Shown: positions 35,398-45,227 of the stretch, one piece after another
Numbering within the stretch: the stretch's first letter is position 1
Layout of the letters: each line of letters starts with the position of its first letter
Assembly: GCF_958304185.1 (NCBI RefSeq)
Contig: NZ_OY284433.1
Coordinates: 1,488,001 to 1,552,000, forward strand
Direction: 5' to 3'
DNA from: an uncultured Erythrobacter sp.
GTDB taxonomy: Bacteria > Pseudomonadota > Alphaproteobacteria > Sphingomonadales > Sphingomonadaceae
DNA length: 64,000 nt
Position numbers and translations under genes: made by a program
Notes under the pieces: generated by a model
The model's input: only the letters and a program-made list of their open reading frames with translations
The model's database searches: none
Told to the model about the DNA's origin: nothing

Positions 35398-36323
35398 GCG
35401 TCGTCTCCCACAGGACGCTTCCCGAGCATGTGGCAGATCGCATAGGCGAGCTCGGGGCGGTTCAATGTGTAGAAGTGGAAGTCGCGCACCCCGCCTGCAT
35501 AGAGCCGGCGGCACAGTTCAGCGGCGACCGTTGCGGCGACCAGCTGGCGCGCGGCGGGCTTTTCATCGAGGCCTTCGAACAACCCGTCCATCCATGCCGG
35601 GATTGACGCCCCGCAAGCGGCGGCGAATTTGCGGGCCTGGGCGACATTGGTCACGGGGAGAATGCCGGGGAGGATCGGCGCGTCGATGCCGCTCGCCGCG
35701 CAGGCATCGCGGAAGCGGAAGAAGGCTTCGGGCGAGAAGAAGAACTGGCTGATCGCGCGGCTGGCCCCGGCGTCCAGCTTGCGCTTCAGATTGTCGATAT
35801 CGTCCTGCGGGCTCTGCGCGTCAGGGTGCGTTTCGGGATAGGCGGCGACCGAAATCTCGAACGGCGCAATCGCCTTCAGCCCGCTGACCAGCTCCGCCGC
35901 GCTGGCATAGCCTTCAGGGTGCGGGGTGAAGGGCGCGCCGGGTTCACCCGCATCACCGCGCAGCGCAACGATGTGGCGCACGCCCGCTTCCCAATAATGT
36001 TCGGCGACCTCGCGAATTTCGGCCTTCGACGCCGCAACGCAGGTCAAGTGCGCCGCGGCAGGGAGCTTCGCCTCGCCAATGATCCGCGCCACCGTGGCAT
36101 GGGTGCGCTCGCGGGTCGAACCGCCCGCGCCGTAGGTGACCGAAACGAAGCTCGGCCCCAGCGGCTTCAGCTGTGTCACCGCGTCCCACAGCTGTTCTTC
36201 CATCTTTGCGCTTTTGGGCGGGAAGAATTCGAAGCTCACTGCGACATCCCCCGGCAGGCCGGAAAACAGCGGCATGTCGGTGGCGGTGCGATATTCGTGA
36301 AGCTGGTCGAGGGTCGGGGTCAT
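35394..36323 (-). CDS. metF: 5,10-methylenetetrahydrofolate reductase
   Basis: The 309-residue flavoprotein reduces methylene-THF to 5-methyl-THF, the methyl donor for MetH. Signatures are VSFEFFPPKSAKMEEQLW, VSVTYGAGGSTRERTH and ALRGDAGEPG. It lies between the regulator and metH genes, sharing TGATG with the regulator stop (1-bp overlap) and ATGA with metH part 1. The set forms one methyl-cycle operon. Confidence 0.96.
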   Translation of the reverse strand: MTPTLDQLHEYRTATDMPLFSGLPGDVAVSFEFFPPKSAKMEEQLWDAVTQLKPLGPSFVSVTYGAGGSTRERTHATVARIIGEAKLPAAAHLTCVAASKAEIREVAEHYWEAGVRHIVALRGDAGEPGAPFTPHPEGYASAAELVSGLKAIAPFEISVAAYPETHPDAQSPQDDIDNLKRKLDAGASRAISQFFFSPEAFFRFRDACAASGIDAPILPGILPVTNVAQARKFAAACGASIPAWMDGLFEGLDEKPAARQLVAATVAAELCRRLYAGGVRDFHFYTLNRPELAYAICHMLGKRPVGDDA

Positions 36324-37306
36324 CAGACGGTTTCCGTGAGGCTGGCAGGGGTCTTCAACGCAGGGGCGGAACGGCGCTTGGCCGTCCAGATCTTGACGAC
36401 CAGTGGCCCACCTTCGAGCGCGAGCGGCGGGCTGACGCTGAACCCGGCGCCGCGCAGCAATTCGGCCATCTGGCGATCGGTAAAGCCTAGGCGCACGTGC
36501 TGGTGGCGGGTGCGCAGTTCTTCGTGATCATGGCTGGCAAAGTCGACAATCGCGATCCGCCCGCCGCTGCGCAGCACCCGCGCCGCCTCGGCCAGCGCCG
36601 GGGCCGGATCGGCGGCGAAGTGCAGCACCTGATGCAGCACCACGGTATCAAAACTGGCGCCGGGGAATGGCAGATCGGCAAAGTCGCCCTGCACCAGCTC
36701 GATCTGTGCGGTCGGCAGATGTTGCAGCTTGGCGCGGGCGACGCGCAGCATTTCGAGGTTCTTGTCCAGCGCGACGATGCGTTCGGCATGGGGTGCGAAC
36801 AATTCGGCCATGCGCCCGGTGCCAGTGCCAATATCCAGCAGCGCGCCCAGCGGCGCATCCGCCAGCGCTTCGGCCAAGCCGCGTTCGACATCGGCATCAG
36901 CGCTATGGAGCGCGCGCAACTCGTCCCATTCCTCGGCGTGACGGGCGAAATAGGTCTCCGCCGCAGCCTCGCGCGCATTGCGAATCGCGGCGAGTTTCCG
37001 GCGGTCGGTTTCGCACAAGGCGGCAAAGGCGGGTTCTTCGGTTTCGGCCAGCGCGAGCAGGCGCTGCACCGCTTCAATCACCGGGGCGCTCGATTCGCTC
37101 TGGCGCAGGAACACCCAGCTGCCTTCGCGGCGACGTTCGGCGAGGCCCGCATCGCACAGGATGCCGACATGACGCGAGACGCGCGGCTGGCTTTGGCCGA
37201 GCACCTGTGCCAATTCGCCCACGGCCAGTTCCATCGTCCCGAGCAAGCGGGCGATGCGCAGCCGGGTCGGATCGCCCAGCGCCTTGAAGATGTCCTCGAT
37301 CATCAT
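36323..37306 (-). CDS. ArsR-family regulator fused to SAM-dependent methyltransferase (SahR-like)
   Basis: Residues 1-95 of 327 form an ArsR winged helix (IFKALGDPTRLRIARLLG; LGQSQPRVSRHVGILCDAGL). Residues about 130-310 form a class I methyltransferase fold (LLDIGTGTGRMAELF; LVQGDFADLPF; VVLHQVLHFAADP). The metal-binding cysteines of metal sensors are not evident. Fusions of this type next to metF and metH are thought to sense S-adenosylhomocysteine or SAM and repress methionine-cycle genes. A palindrome 13 bp upstream of the start is the likely operator. Starts at 37306 and 37303 are both possible. Confidence 0.88.
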   Translation of the reverse strand: MMIEDIFKALGDPTRLRIARLLGTMELAVGELAQVLGQSQPRVSRHVGILCDAGLAERRREGSWVFLRQSESSAPVIEAVQRLLALAETEEPAFAALCETDRRKLAAIRNAREAAAETYFARHAEEWDELRALHSADADVERGLAEALADAPLGALLDIGTGTGRMAELFAPHAERIVALDKNLEMLRVARAKLQHLPTAQIELVQGDFADLPFPGASFDTVVLHQVLHFAADPAPALAEAARVLRSGGRIAIVDFASHDHEELRTRHQHVRLGFTDRQMAELLRGAGFSVSPPLALEGGPLVVKIWTAKRRSAPALKTPASLTETV

Positions 37307-37318
37307 TGTGAGGACATC

Positions 37319-37338
37319 ATATAAAGATATTTTTATAT
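37319..37338. promoter_or_regulatory. Operator palindrome upstream of the methionine-cycle operon
   Basis: ATATAAAGATATTTTTATAT is a 20-bp near-perfect palindrome with two mismatched pairs. It is very AT-rich in a GC-rich setting and lies just upstream of the regulator gene. Position and symmetry fit an ArsR-type dimer site that would autoregulate the whole operon. Confidence 0.72.
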
Positions 37339-37405
37339 CTGTAAATCGTCCGCAGTCGATGGGCGTGTGCAATCTGCCGCCAAGGTGACCCCCGGACGCG
37401 CTTGC

Positions 37406-38590
37406 TCAACCCAGCACGATCGGCGCAGCCCCCCTGACCGGGCGGAATGTCTCGGCCCGCGCGGGCAGATCGGCGGCGACATTGTAGCGGGCGACCGCCT
37501 CGTCGATGGCGCTGCCCGCATCATGGGTGCTGACCGCGACAAGACACCCGCCAAAGCCAGCGCCGGTCAACCGCACGCCGCCCGCATCGCCCAGCGCCTC
37601 GCTAATCAGCCCGGCCAGCCGGTCAATCGGCGCTAGCGAAACCTCGAAATCAGCGGACAGCGAGAGGTGCGCCTCGCGCATCACTTCGGCCAGCAGCGCG
37701 GTATCGCCCTGAGTCAGCGCCACAGCCACCGGCTCGACCCGCGCGATCTCGCCGACCACATGGCGGGCGCGGCGGTAAAGCGTCCGGTCGAGGCTGGTCC
37801 GGGCCGCCTCCAGCGTGGCGAAGTCCAGATCGCGCAAGGCCTTGAGCCCGAAATACGCCGCCGCCGCCTCGCATTGCGCGCGCCGCTCGTTAAAGGCGCT
37901 TTCGGTGAGATTGCGGCGCAGCCCGGTGTCGATCACGGTGATGGCAAGGCTCGCATGGATCGGGATCGGCATATGCTGCAAGCTGCGGCAATCGAGCAGC
38001 AGCGCATTGTCCCCGACGCTGGCGGCAGACGCCATCTGGTCCATGATCCCGCAGGCACAGCCGACGAAATCGTTCTCGGCACGCTGCGCCGCCCGGGCGA
38101 GGGTTTCAGGCGACAGGCCCAGCCCGGAATAGTCCGAACAGGCCAGCGCCACCGCCACGCCGAACGCGGCCGAGGATGACAGGCCCGCGCCGATGGGAAC
38201 GTCCCCGGCAATCGCGATCCGCGCCGGTTTGACCCGGTGGCCATCCCGCCCCAGCGCTTGCACCACGCCGCGCACATGGTTCTGCCAGTTGTTCTCCCCC
38301 AGCACGATTGGGCTGGCAAGATCGAAGCTGTCGCGCGCGCTCGCCATGTCGCCCATGTCGAGCGCGACCGCTTCGAACAGCGGGACATTGGCGTCCTTGT
38401 CCGCCGGGCCGAGTGCGACAATCGCCTCGCGGTCAATCGCGCAGGGCAGGACGAAGCCATCATTGTAATCGACGTGCTCGCCGATCAGGTTGACCCGGCC
38501 AGGCGCGGCGAAGAAGCGCGTCGGCTCGGCCCCGTAGGCAAGACGGAAGCCCTGCCGGGCGCGGGCGATCAGTCGTTCGCGGCGATCCAT
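37406..38590 (-). CDS. galK: Galactokinase
   Basis: The 394-residue GHMP kinase has the galactose signature PGRVNLIGEHVDYNDGFVLP, the ATP loop PIGAGLSSSAA, and the third motif LTGAGFGGCLVA. It phosphorylates galactose at C1 in the Leloir pathway. It is the last gene of a minus-strand trio (symporter, galT, galK), 15 bp after galT. Confidence 0.96.
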   Translation of the reverse strand: MDRRERLIARARQGFRLAYGAEPTRFFAAPGRVNLIGEHVDYNDGFVLPCAIDREAIVALGPADKDANVPLFEAVALDMGDMASARDSFDLASPIVLGENNWQNHVRGVVQALGRDGHRVKPARIAIAGDVPIGAGLSSSAAFGVAVALACSDYSGLGLSPETLARAAQRAENDFVGCACGIMDQMASAASVGDNALLLDCRSLQHMPIPIHASLAITVIDTGLRRNLTESAFNERRAQCEAAAAYFGLKALRDLDFATLEAARTSLDRTLYRRARHVVGEIARVEPVAVALTQGDTALLAEVMREAHLSLSADFEVSLAPIDRLAGLISEALGDAGGVRLTGAGFGGCLVAVSTHDAGSAIDEAVARYNVAADLPARAETFRPVRGAAPIVLG

Positions 38591-38605
38591 GTGGCGCTCC
38601 CTTCG

Positions 38606-39646
38606 TTAGGCGCGGTAATGCACCAGACCGCTGACCGCGCGCAACATCTCTGCCGCGCGTTCCGGGGTGAGGTCGCGCTGGGGTTCGGCCAGCATCTCGT
38701 AACCGACCATGAACTTGCGCACCTCAGCCGAGCGCAGCAGCGGCGGGTAGAAATGCGCGTGGAGTTGCCAGTGGTCGATATCAGGCGACAAGGAATCCGG
38801 GCCATAAGGCGCCTGATGCCAACCCATCGAATAGGGAAAGCTGGTCTGGAACAGGTTGTCGTAACGCGTGGTGAGCGCCTTGAGGATGCTGGCGAGGCTG
38901 GCGCGCTGATCGGTCGTCAGCTGCGGCATCCGCTGCACGGCAAAGCGCGGCAGCAGCAGCGTCTCGAACGGCCAGGCCGCCCAGAAGGGGACGATGGCGA
39001 GCCAGTCATCGTTGATCTCGACCACCCGCTCGCTGGCCGCGATCTCGCGGGTCGCGGTGTCGAGCAGCATCGACCCATCATGCCATTCGCGGTATTGGCG
39101 CAGATTCTGGTCTTCGCGTGCAACCTCCAGCCCCCAATGCGCAGTCGCCCATATCTGCCCGTGGGGGTGGGGGTTGGAGCACCCCATCATCGCGCCTTTG
39201 TTCTCGAAGATCTGAACGCTGCCGAAGCGCGCGCCCAGCTCCTCGGTCTGGGCCGCCCACACGTCGATGACCGCGCGGATGCCGGCCAGCGGAAGCTGGG
39301 GCAGGCTTTTGGAATGATCGGGCGAAAAGCAGATCACCCGGCACAGGCCCGCCGACGCCTCGGCGTGGAACAGGGGATCGTGATTGGTCTCGACCGGCTG
39401 ATCTTCAGCCAGCGCCGGGAAGTCATTGTCGAAAACATAGACCCCGTCATAGGCCGGGTTCACCTCGCCGCCAACGCGGGTGTTGCCGGGGCACAGATAG
39501 CACGCGGGATCATAGGACGGCGGCGGCGGATCGGGCGGACTGACCTCGCCCTGCCACGGCCGCCCCATGCGCTGCGGGGACACCTGCACCCAGCCGCCGG
39601 TCAGCGGGTTGTAGCGCCGATGCGGGCGGGCGAAATCGACCGCCAT
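38606..39646 (-). CDS. galT: Galactose-1-phosphate uridylyltransferase
   Basis: The 346-residue enzyme contains the active-site HPH in GCSNPHPHGQIWA and the zinc-site cysteines in ACYLCPGN. It exchanges galactose-1-phosphate with UDP-glucose. ATG 39646 overlaps the symporter stop by 1 bp, so the two are translationally coupled. GTG 39649 is an in-frame alternative start. Confidence 0.96.
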   Translation of the reverse strand: MAVDFARPHRRYNPLTGGWVQVSPQRMGRPWQGEVSPPDPPPPSYDPACYLCPGNTRVGGEVNPAYDGVYVFDNDFPALAEDQPVETNHDPLFHAEASAGLCRVICFSPDHSKSLPQLPLAGIRAVIDVWAAQTEELGARFGSVQIFENKGAMMGCSNPHPHGQIWATAHWGLEVAREDQNLRQYREWHDGSMLLDTATREIAASERVVEINDDWLAIVPFWAAWPFETLLLPRFAVQRMPQLTTDQRASLASILKALTTRYDNLFQTSFPYSMGWHQAPYGPDSLSPDIDHWQLHAHFYPPLLRSAEVRKFMVGYEMLAEPQRDLTPERAAEMLRAVSGLVHYRA

Positions 39647-41136
39647 CACCCCGCTCCGGCCACCCGCTGCGCAAAGGCCGAACGCGGGGCGAATGTCGCC
39701 CGCCCACTAAGCACGAAGCGGTTGAAGGCCAGCGCTGCGATGATGCTCGTCACCAGCGTCACCACCATCATGTCGATATAATGCAGCGTGACCGCGCCCA
39801 TCGGCAGAGCGACGAAGGTATAGGCCGCATAGAAGGCAAAGCCCCATAGCACGCCGACAATCGCCGCGCGCGATTCCACCCCGGTAAACAGCAGCCCGAC
39901 CGCAAAGGCCGACAGGATCGGCATGGAGCTGAGGCCGTTCAATTGCTGGAGCAGGTTGATGATGCTCTTGGCCGAGGCAAACACCGGCACGAGCGCAATC
40001 GAGCTGATCGTCAGCAGCACCGTGACGATGCTCGACAGCCGCCAATGGCTCTCGACCTTGGCGACAAACTTCTCGTGGAAATCGACCGCATAAAGGCCGA
40101 CCGCCGCATTCATCACCGCCGCCGTATGCGCGATCACCGCCGCAGCGATGGCGGCGGCGAAGATGCCCGACAGCCACGGCGGCAGCACCGCGCCGACCAA
40201 GCGGCCATAGGCGGCATCGTCGATATCGCCGAACAGCTGGTAGGCGACCACGCCGGGGATCACGACAATCGCGGGGATGATCAGAATGCGGACCACGGCG
40301 GCGGCCAGCACGCCCTTTTGCGCCTCTCGCACATTGGGGGCGGCCATCGCCTTCTGGGTGATAGGCTGGTTGGTCGACCAGTAATAGATCTGGATGAAGA
40401 TCATGCCGGTGAAGAGGGTGTGGAACGGGATGGGGGAGTCTGCTCCGCCCACCATCGTCAGCCGCTCTGCCGGGACGCCGCGGGCGATGTCCCAATCGAC
40501 TGCGTTCAAGGCCAGCACCACGATCAGCACCGCAATCGCCAGCACGCCGATCCCCGCATAGGTCTCCATCACCGCCACCGCACGAAGGCCCCCCGCCATC
40601 GTATAGGCCGCCGCGACCACGCCGAGGAACGCCGCCAGCACCAGCAGCGGCAGGTCGATCCCGGCGGTCTTGAGGAACAGCGCCCCCGAATAGAGCCCGG
40701 CGGGCAGATAGATTAGCACCATCCCGAACAGGAACAGCGCCGACACCAGCGTGCGGATCCCTCCGCCGCCGTAGCGTTGTTCCAGCAGCTCGGTCACGGT
40801 CGTCACCCCGGAGCGGTAATAGATCGGCACGAATACGAAGGCGAGGATCAGCAGACCGATGAACCCACTGATCTCCCACCAAGCGAGCAGCAGCATCTGG
40901 TTGCCGTTCATCCCCACCAGCTGATCGGTGGAGAGGTTCGTCAGCGTGATCGCGCCCGCGACAAACAGCCAGCTGAGCTTGCCCCCCGCCAGATAGACAT
41001 CCTTGCGCGATCCATCATGCTTTTCGCGGCGGATCGTAAGCCAGGTGACCAGCCCGATGACCGCCGTCACGCCAAGGCAGACGGCAATCTGGATCAGGCT
41101 GTTGCCTGTCCCCCCGGACATCACCGCTTGCGACAT
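39646..41136 (-). CDS. Sodium:sugar symporter (SSS family), probably galactose/galactoside
   Basis: The 496-residue protein has about 13-14 membrane helices and SSS-family features: AGGKLSWLFVAGAITLTNLSTDQLVGMNG, RYGGGGIRTL, TMAGGLRAV and STNQPITQKAMAA. SglT-like members import galactose with Na+. The galT and galK genes that follow support a galactose or galactoside substrate. ATG 41136 is chosen over the longer ORF start. The promoter lies in the 96-bp gap shared with the divergent alpha-galactosidase gene. Confidence 0.92.
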   Translation of the reverse strand: MSQAVMSGGTGNSLIQIAVCLGVTAVIGLVTWLTIRREKHDGSRKDVYLAGGKLSWLFVAGAITLTNLSTDQLVGMNGNQMLLLAWWEISGFIGLLILAFVFVPIYYRSGVTTVTELLEQRYGGGGIRTLVSALFLFGMVLIYLPAGLYSGALFLKTAGIDLPLLVLAAFLGVVAAAYTMAGGLRAVAVMETYAGIGVLAIAVLIVVLALNAVDWDIARGVPAERLTMVGGADSPIPFHTLFTGMIFIQIYYWSTNQPITQKAMAAPNVREAQKGVLAAAVVRILIIPAIVVIPGVVAYQLFGDIDDAAYGRLVGAVLPPWLSGIFAAAIAAAVIAHTAAVMNAAVGLYAVDFHEKFVAKVESHWRLSSIVTVLLTISSIALVPVFASAKSIINLLQQLNGLSSMPILSAFAVGLLFTGVESRAAIVGVLWGFAFYAAYTFVALPMGAVTLHYIDMMVVTLVTSIIAALAFNRFVLSGRATFAPRSAFAQRVAGAG

Positions 41137-41232
41137 TGTGCGCTTTCCCCTCTCGTTGGGGGCGGTTACAGCGCATTGGCGGGTGCCGGACAAGCCTTGG
41201 GGCGATAATCATCACCGGCAGGGGAGAGGAAA
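41137..41232. promoter_or_regulatory. Divergent galactoside promoter region
   Basis: This 96-bp gap separates the symporter-galT-galK operon from the galactosidase operon. GGTTACAGCGCATTGG and GGCGATAATCATC stand out as less GC-rich words. GGGGAGAGGA directly before TTG 41233 is a strong ribosome-binding site. No regulator gene adjoins the locus. Confidence 0.5.
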
Positions 41233-43326
41233 TTGCGCGCTAGTCCGGTATTTGCACGGCTCGACGGGGATCGCACCAGTGTGGTCTGGATGGCCTGTGG
41301 GGATGCGCTCGATTGCCTCTATCTCGGGTCGCGGCTCGCAGTGGACGAGGATCTCGCCGCACTCGCCGCCGCCGCTGCGCGCGGGCGGCACGAAAACCAG
41401 CCCGATATTCCCCCGACCGGCGGCCTACTGCCCGATCCGCGCACCGGCTGGCGCGGGCCGCTGCTGGCGGAGTTCGCGCAAGACGGCGCGCCCGTCACGC
41501 CGCGCTGGATGGGGCTGTCCATCGACTCTTTCCCCGAAGAGCGCCGCGTCGTTGCCAACTGGCGGGACGAGAACCTCGCCCTAACCCTGTCGGTCAGTTG
41601 GACGATGGGCGCGGGCGACGTCATCACCACGCGCACGCAGTTCCTCCACACCCAAGATCGCCGCACCCGCGCCACCCGCTGCGCATCGCTGCTGCTGCCA
41701 TTGCCGCGCGGGTTCGATCACGTCACCCACTTCGCCGGGCGCTGGGCGGACGATATGCGGGCTGAGCGCGTGCGCCTGACCCGCGCCGGTCTCGGCTGGG
41801 CCTCGCGCGGGGGCAAACCGGGCTTCGCAGGCGGGGACTGGCTGGTGTTCGACGACGCTGGGAGCGGCGCGCAGCTCGGCTTCCACATCGCTGCGACCGG
41901 CGATCACGAAGTGCGGATCGAGCGCAATGATGATGGCGATGCCACGCTGGTCGCCGAAACGCCGATCCCTGCGCCCGGCGCGTCCCTGTTCAACACGCCC
42001 GAGGCGCTGATCGTCTGGGCGCCCGATGCGGGCACCCTCACCCACGCCTTCCACGCCCACGCCCGCCAGCGCCTTACACAGCAGCACCCCAACCCGCCGC
42101 GCACCCGCCGCGTCCACTTCAACACCTGGGAAGCCTGCGCTTTCGACCTCGACGAGGCCCGCCTGCTGCGCCTTGCCGAGAATGCCGCCGCCATCGGCGC
42201 GGAACGCTTCGTGCTGGATGACGGCTGGTTCAAGGGCCGCGGCTCCGACCGCGCCGGGCTGGGCGACTGGACACCTGATCCCGTCCGCTTCCCCAACGGC
42301 CTCGGCCCGCTGATTGCGCAGGTCAAGGCGCTCGGCATGGATTTCGGCCTGTGGGTTGAGCCGGAGATGGTCTCGCCCGACAGCGACCTCTATCGCGCCC
42401 ATCCCGACTGGTGCCTGCACGAACCCGGCCTGCCCCGCCCGACCGAACGCAATCAGCTGGTGCTCGATTTCACCAAGCCCGAAGTCGCCGCGCACATCCG
42501 GGAATGCATCGCCCGGCTGCTGCGCGAGAACGATATCGCCTACCTCAAGTGGGACCATAACCGCCGCCTGTTCCCCGCCGCGCCGGATCTTTCGCAGATC
42601 GGCCAGCTCCAAGACATCTGGCTCGCCCTGCGCCGCGAGTTCCCGGCGACCATGATCGAAAGCTGTTCAAGCGGCGGCGGGCGGATCGACATGGCCATGC
42701 TCGGGCTGATCGAGCGGGTCTGGCCGTCGGACAATAACGACGCGATCGAGCGGGTGCGGATCATGCGCGAATGGAGCCGCTTCCTGCCGCTGGAAGTGCT
42801 TGGCAATCATGTCGGCCCCTCACCCAATCCAATTACCGGCAGACGGCTCAGTATGGACTTCCGCGCCAAGGTCGCAGTGTTCGGGCACATGGGGGTCGAG
42901 GCGGACCCTGCGCGGATGACCGACAAGGAGCGCGAAACCCTCGCCGCGCATATCGCGCTTTACAAGGAATGGCGCGGGGTGCTGCACGCAGGCGTGTTGC
43001 ACCATCTGGGGCATCCTGACGCGGGCGTGACGGGGATGATGGTGGTGGATGGCGACAAGGCGCTGGCGCTCGCCGCACAGACCACGTTCTCGCCGGTGTT
43101 CGACGTCGCACCCATCCGGCTTGCGGGGCTGGAGCCGGAGGCGCGCTACCGTGTGACCCTGCCCGAACCCTGGCCGCCGAGGGCAAAGCACTACCTCGCC
43201 AATCCTGACGCATGGCGTGCGGGCCTCACCCTGTCCGGCGCGGCGCTGATGGGGCATGGCCTTGCGCTTCCGCTCACCCATCCCGAAACCGCGTGGCTGA
43301 TCGCGCTGGAGAAACTGCCGCAATGA
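41233..43326 (+). CDS. Alpha-galactosidase, GH36
   Basis: The 697-residue enzyme has the GH36 nucleophile in YLKWDHNR (D441) and the acid/base in WPSDNND (D500), with FVLDDGWFKGR upstream. It removes alpha-1,6-galactose from raffinose-type sugars. There is no signal peptide, so it acts in the cytoplasm on imported galactosides. The start is TTG 41233, set by the strong GGAGAGGA 5-7 nt before it. The stop overlaps the beta-galactosidase start (ATGA). Confidence 0.94.
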   Translation: MRASPVFARLDGDRTSVVWMACGDALDCLYLGSRLAVDEDLAALAAAAARGRHENQPDIPPTGGLLPDPRTGWRGPLLAEFAQDGAPVTPRWMGLSIDSFPEERRVVANWRDENLALTLSVSWTMGAGDVITTRTQFLHTQDRRTRATRCASLLLPLPRGFDHVTHFAGRWADDMRAERVRLTRAGLGWASRGGKPGFAGGDWLVFDDAGSGAQLGFHIAATGDHEVRIERNDDGDATLVAETPIPAPGASLFNTPEALIVWAPDAGTLTHAFHAHARQRLTQQHPNPPRTRRVHFNTWEACAFDLDEARLLRLAENAAAIGAERFVLDDGWFKGRGSDRAGLGDWTPDPVRFPNGLGPLIAQVKALGMDFGLWVEPEMVSPDSDLYRAHPDWCLHEPGLPRPTERNQLVLDFTKPEVAAHIRECIARLLRENDIAYLKWDHNRRLFPAAPDLSQIGQLQDIWLALRREFPATMIESCSSGGGRIDMAMLGLIERVWPSDNNDAIERVRIMREWSRFLPLEVLGNHVGPSPNPITGRRLSMDFRAKVAVFGHMGVEADPARMTDKERETLAAHIALYKEWRGVLHAGVLHHLGHPDAGVTGMMVVDGDKALALAAQTTFSPVFDVAPIRLAGLEPEARYRVTLPEPWPPRAKHYLANPDAWRAGLTLSGAALMGHGLALPLTHPETAWLIALEKLPQ

Positions 43327-45227
43327 AACTCGGCTGCTGCTACTATCCCGAACATTGGCCGGAAAGCATCTGGGCCGATGATGCACGCCGGATGGTCGAG
43401 ATGGGCCTCAGCCTCGTGCGGATCGGTGAATTCGCGTGGAGCCGGATCGAGCCCGAAGGGGGCGGGCGCTACGAGTGGGGCTGGCTCGACTGCGCGATCA
43501 ACACGCTGCACGCGGCGGGTCTGCAAGTGATCCTCGGCACGCCGACCGCGACCCCGCCCAAATGGCTGGTCGATCAGATGCCCGACATGGTCGCCATCGA
43601 CGAACAGGGCCGCCCGCGCGGCTTCGGCTCGCGGCGGCACTACTGCTTCAGCCAAGAAGGCTACCGCGCCGAATGCCGCCGGATCGTGACCGCGCTGGCG
43701 GAACGTTACGGCGCGCACCCGGCGGTCGTGATGTGGCAGACCGACAATGAATATGGCTGCCATGACACGGTGCTCAGCTTCTCAGACGCTGCCGCCGCAT
43801 CGTTCAGGGGTTGGCTCGCGGCGCGTTACGGCACGGTCGAAGCGCTCAACACCGCATGGGGCAATGTGTTCTGGAGCATGGAATACCGCTCCTTCGCCGA
43901 GGTCGATCCGCCGCATCTGACCGTGACCGAGGCGAACCCGGCGCATTGGCTCGATTACCGCCGCTTTGCTTCGGAACAAGTGGCGAGCTTCAACCGCGAA
44001 CAGGTCGATATCATCCGCGCCCATGCGCCGGGCGTCGACATCACCCACAACTTCATGGGTTTCTTCACCGAGTTCGATCACCACGCTGTCGGGCGCGATA
44101 TCGATGTCGCGACGTGGGATTCCTATCCCCTCGGGTTCCTAGAACAGTTCTGGTTCTCAGCCGGGGCGAAGCAGGCGTATCTCAGGCAGGGCCACCCCGA
44201 TATCGCCGCCTTCCACCATGATCTCTATCGCGGCTGTTCGAATGGCCGATGGGGGGTGATGGAGCAGCAACCGGGGCCGGTGAACTGGGCGCGCTTCAAC
44301 CCCGCGCCGCTGCCGGGGATGGTGCTACTATGGACGCTGGAGGCTGCCGCGCACGGGGCCGAGCTCACCAGTTATTTCCGCTGGCGGCAGGCGCCCTTCG
44401 CGCAGGAGCAGATGCACGCTGGCCTGCTGCGCCCCGACAGCACCGAAGCCGAAGCCGCGCCCGAAGTGCGGCAGGCGGCCGAGGTGCTCGCCGCCATTGG
44501 CCCGCAGCAGACCGCGCAGGCTCCGGTCGCGCTGGTGTTTTCTTACGAGGCGGCATGGGTGATCGGCATCCAGCCGCAGGGGCAGAGCTTCCGCTTTCTG
44601 GAGCTGGTGTTCACTTGGTACTCGGCGCTGCGGGCGCGCGGGCTCGATGTCGATATCGTGTCGCCCGATGCTGGTCTGTCGGGATACCGGATGGTGGTGG
44701 TGCCGAGCCTGCCGATCCTGCCTGATGGCTTCGCCGACAAGCTCGCCGCGCTCACCTGCCCGGTGCTGATCGGGCCGCGGTCAGGCAGCAAGACGGATAG
44801 TTTCTGCATCCCTGAGGGCCTTGCGCCGGGTGCGTTGCGTGACGTCATCCCACTCACCGTGACGCGGGTCGAATCTCTGCGCGATGGCGTGACGGAACCG
44901 GCAGAGGGCTTCGCCGTCACCCGTTGGCGCGAGGATGTGGCGAGCGAACTTGCGCCTGAATGGGCCGATGCCGAGGGGCGCGGTGTGGTCTACGCCAATG
45001 CCAATCTCCGCTATTGCGCGGTCTGGCCCGATGCCAAGCTGCTCGGACTATTGGTGGAACGCATGGCGGGCGAGGCCGATGTGCCGCTCACCCCCTTGCC
45101 CGAAGGCATCCGCATACGCCGCACGCGCACCCATGTTTTCACATTCAATTATAGCGCCGCGCCGGTGTTCGTGCCCCATCTTGGCCTGACCCTCGGCCCC
45201 GCCAGCTGGCACCTAGACCCCCTTTAG
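43323..45227 (+). CDS. Beta-galactosidase, GH42
   Basis: The 634-residue enzyme opens LGCCYYPEHWPESIWADDARRM, characteristic of GH42. The acid/base is E143 in QTDNEYG and the nucleophile E314 in VMEQQPGPVNW. A beta-galactosidase trimerisation-like region follows. It is cytoplasmic and translationally coupled to the alpha-galactosidase gene. Together they release galactose for galK/galT. Its last 15 bp overlap the convergent bciA-like gene. Confidence 0.95.
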   Translation: MKLGCCYYPEHWPESIWADDARRMVEMGLSLVRIGEFAWSRIEPEGGGRYEWGWLDCAINTLHAAGLQVILGTPTATPPKWLVDQMPDMVAIDEQGRPRGFGSRRHYCFSQEGYRAECRRIVTALAERYGAHPAVVMWQTDNEYGCHDTVLSFSDAAAASFRGWLAARYGTVEALNTAWGNVFWSMEYRSFAEVDPPHLTVTEANPAHWLDYRRFASEQVASFNREQVDIIRAHAPGVDITHNFMGFFTEFDHHAVGRDIDVATWDSYPLGFLEQFWFSAGAKQAYLRQGHPDIAAFHHDLYRGCSNGRWGVMEQQPGPVNWARFNPAPLPGMVLLWTLEAAAHGAELTSYFRWRQAPFAQEQMHAGLLRPDSTEAEAAPEVRQAAEVLAAIGPQQTAQAPVALVFSYEAAWVIGIQPQGQSFRFLELVFTWYSALRARGLDVDIVSPDAGLSGYRMVVVPSLPILPDGFADKLAALTCPVLIGPRSGSKTDSFCIPEGLAPGALRDVIPLTVTRVESLRDGVTEPAEGFAVTRWREDVASELAPEWADAEGRGVVYANANLRYCAVWPDAKLLGLLVERMAGEADVPLTPLPEGIRIRRTRTHVFTFNYSAAPVFVPHLGLTLGPASWHLDPL

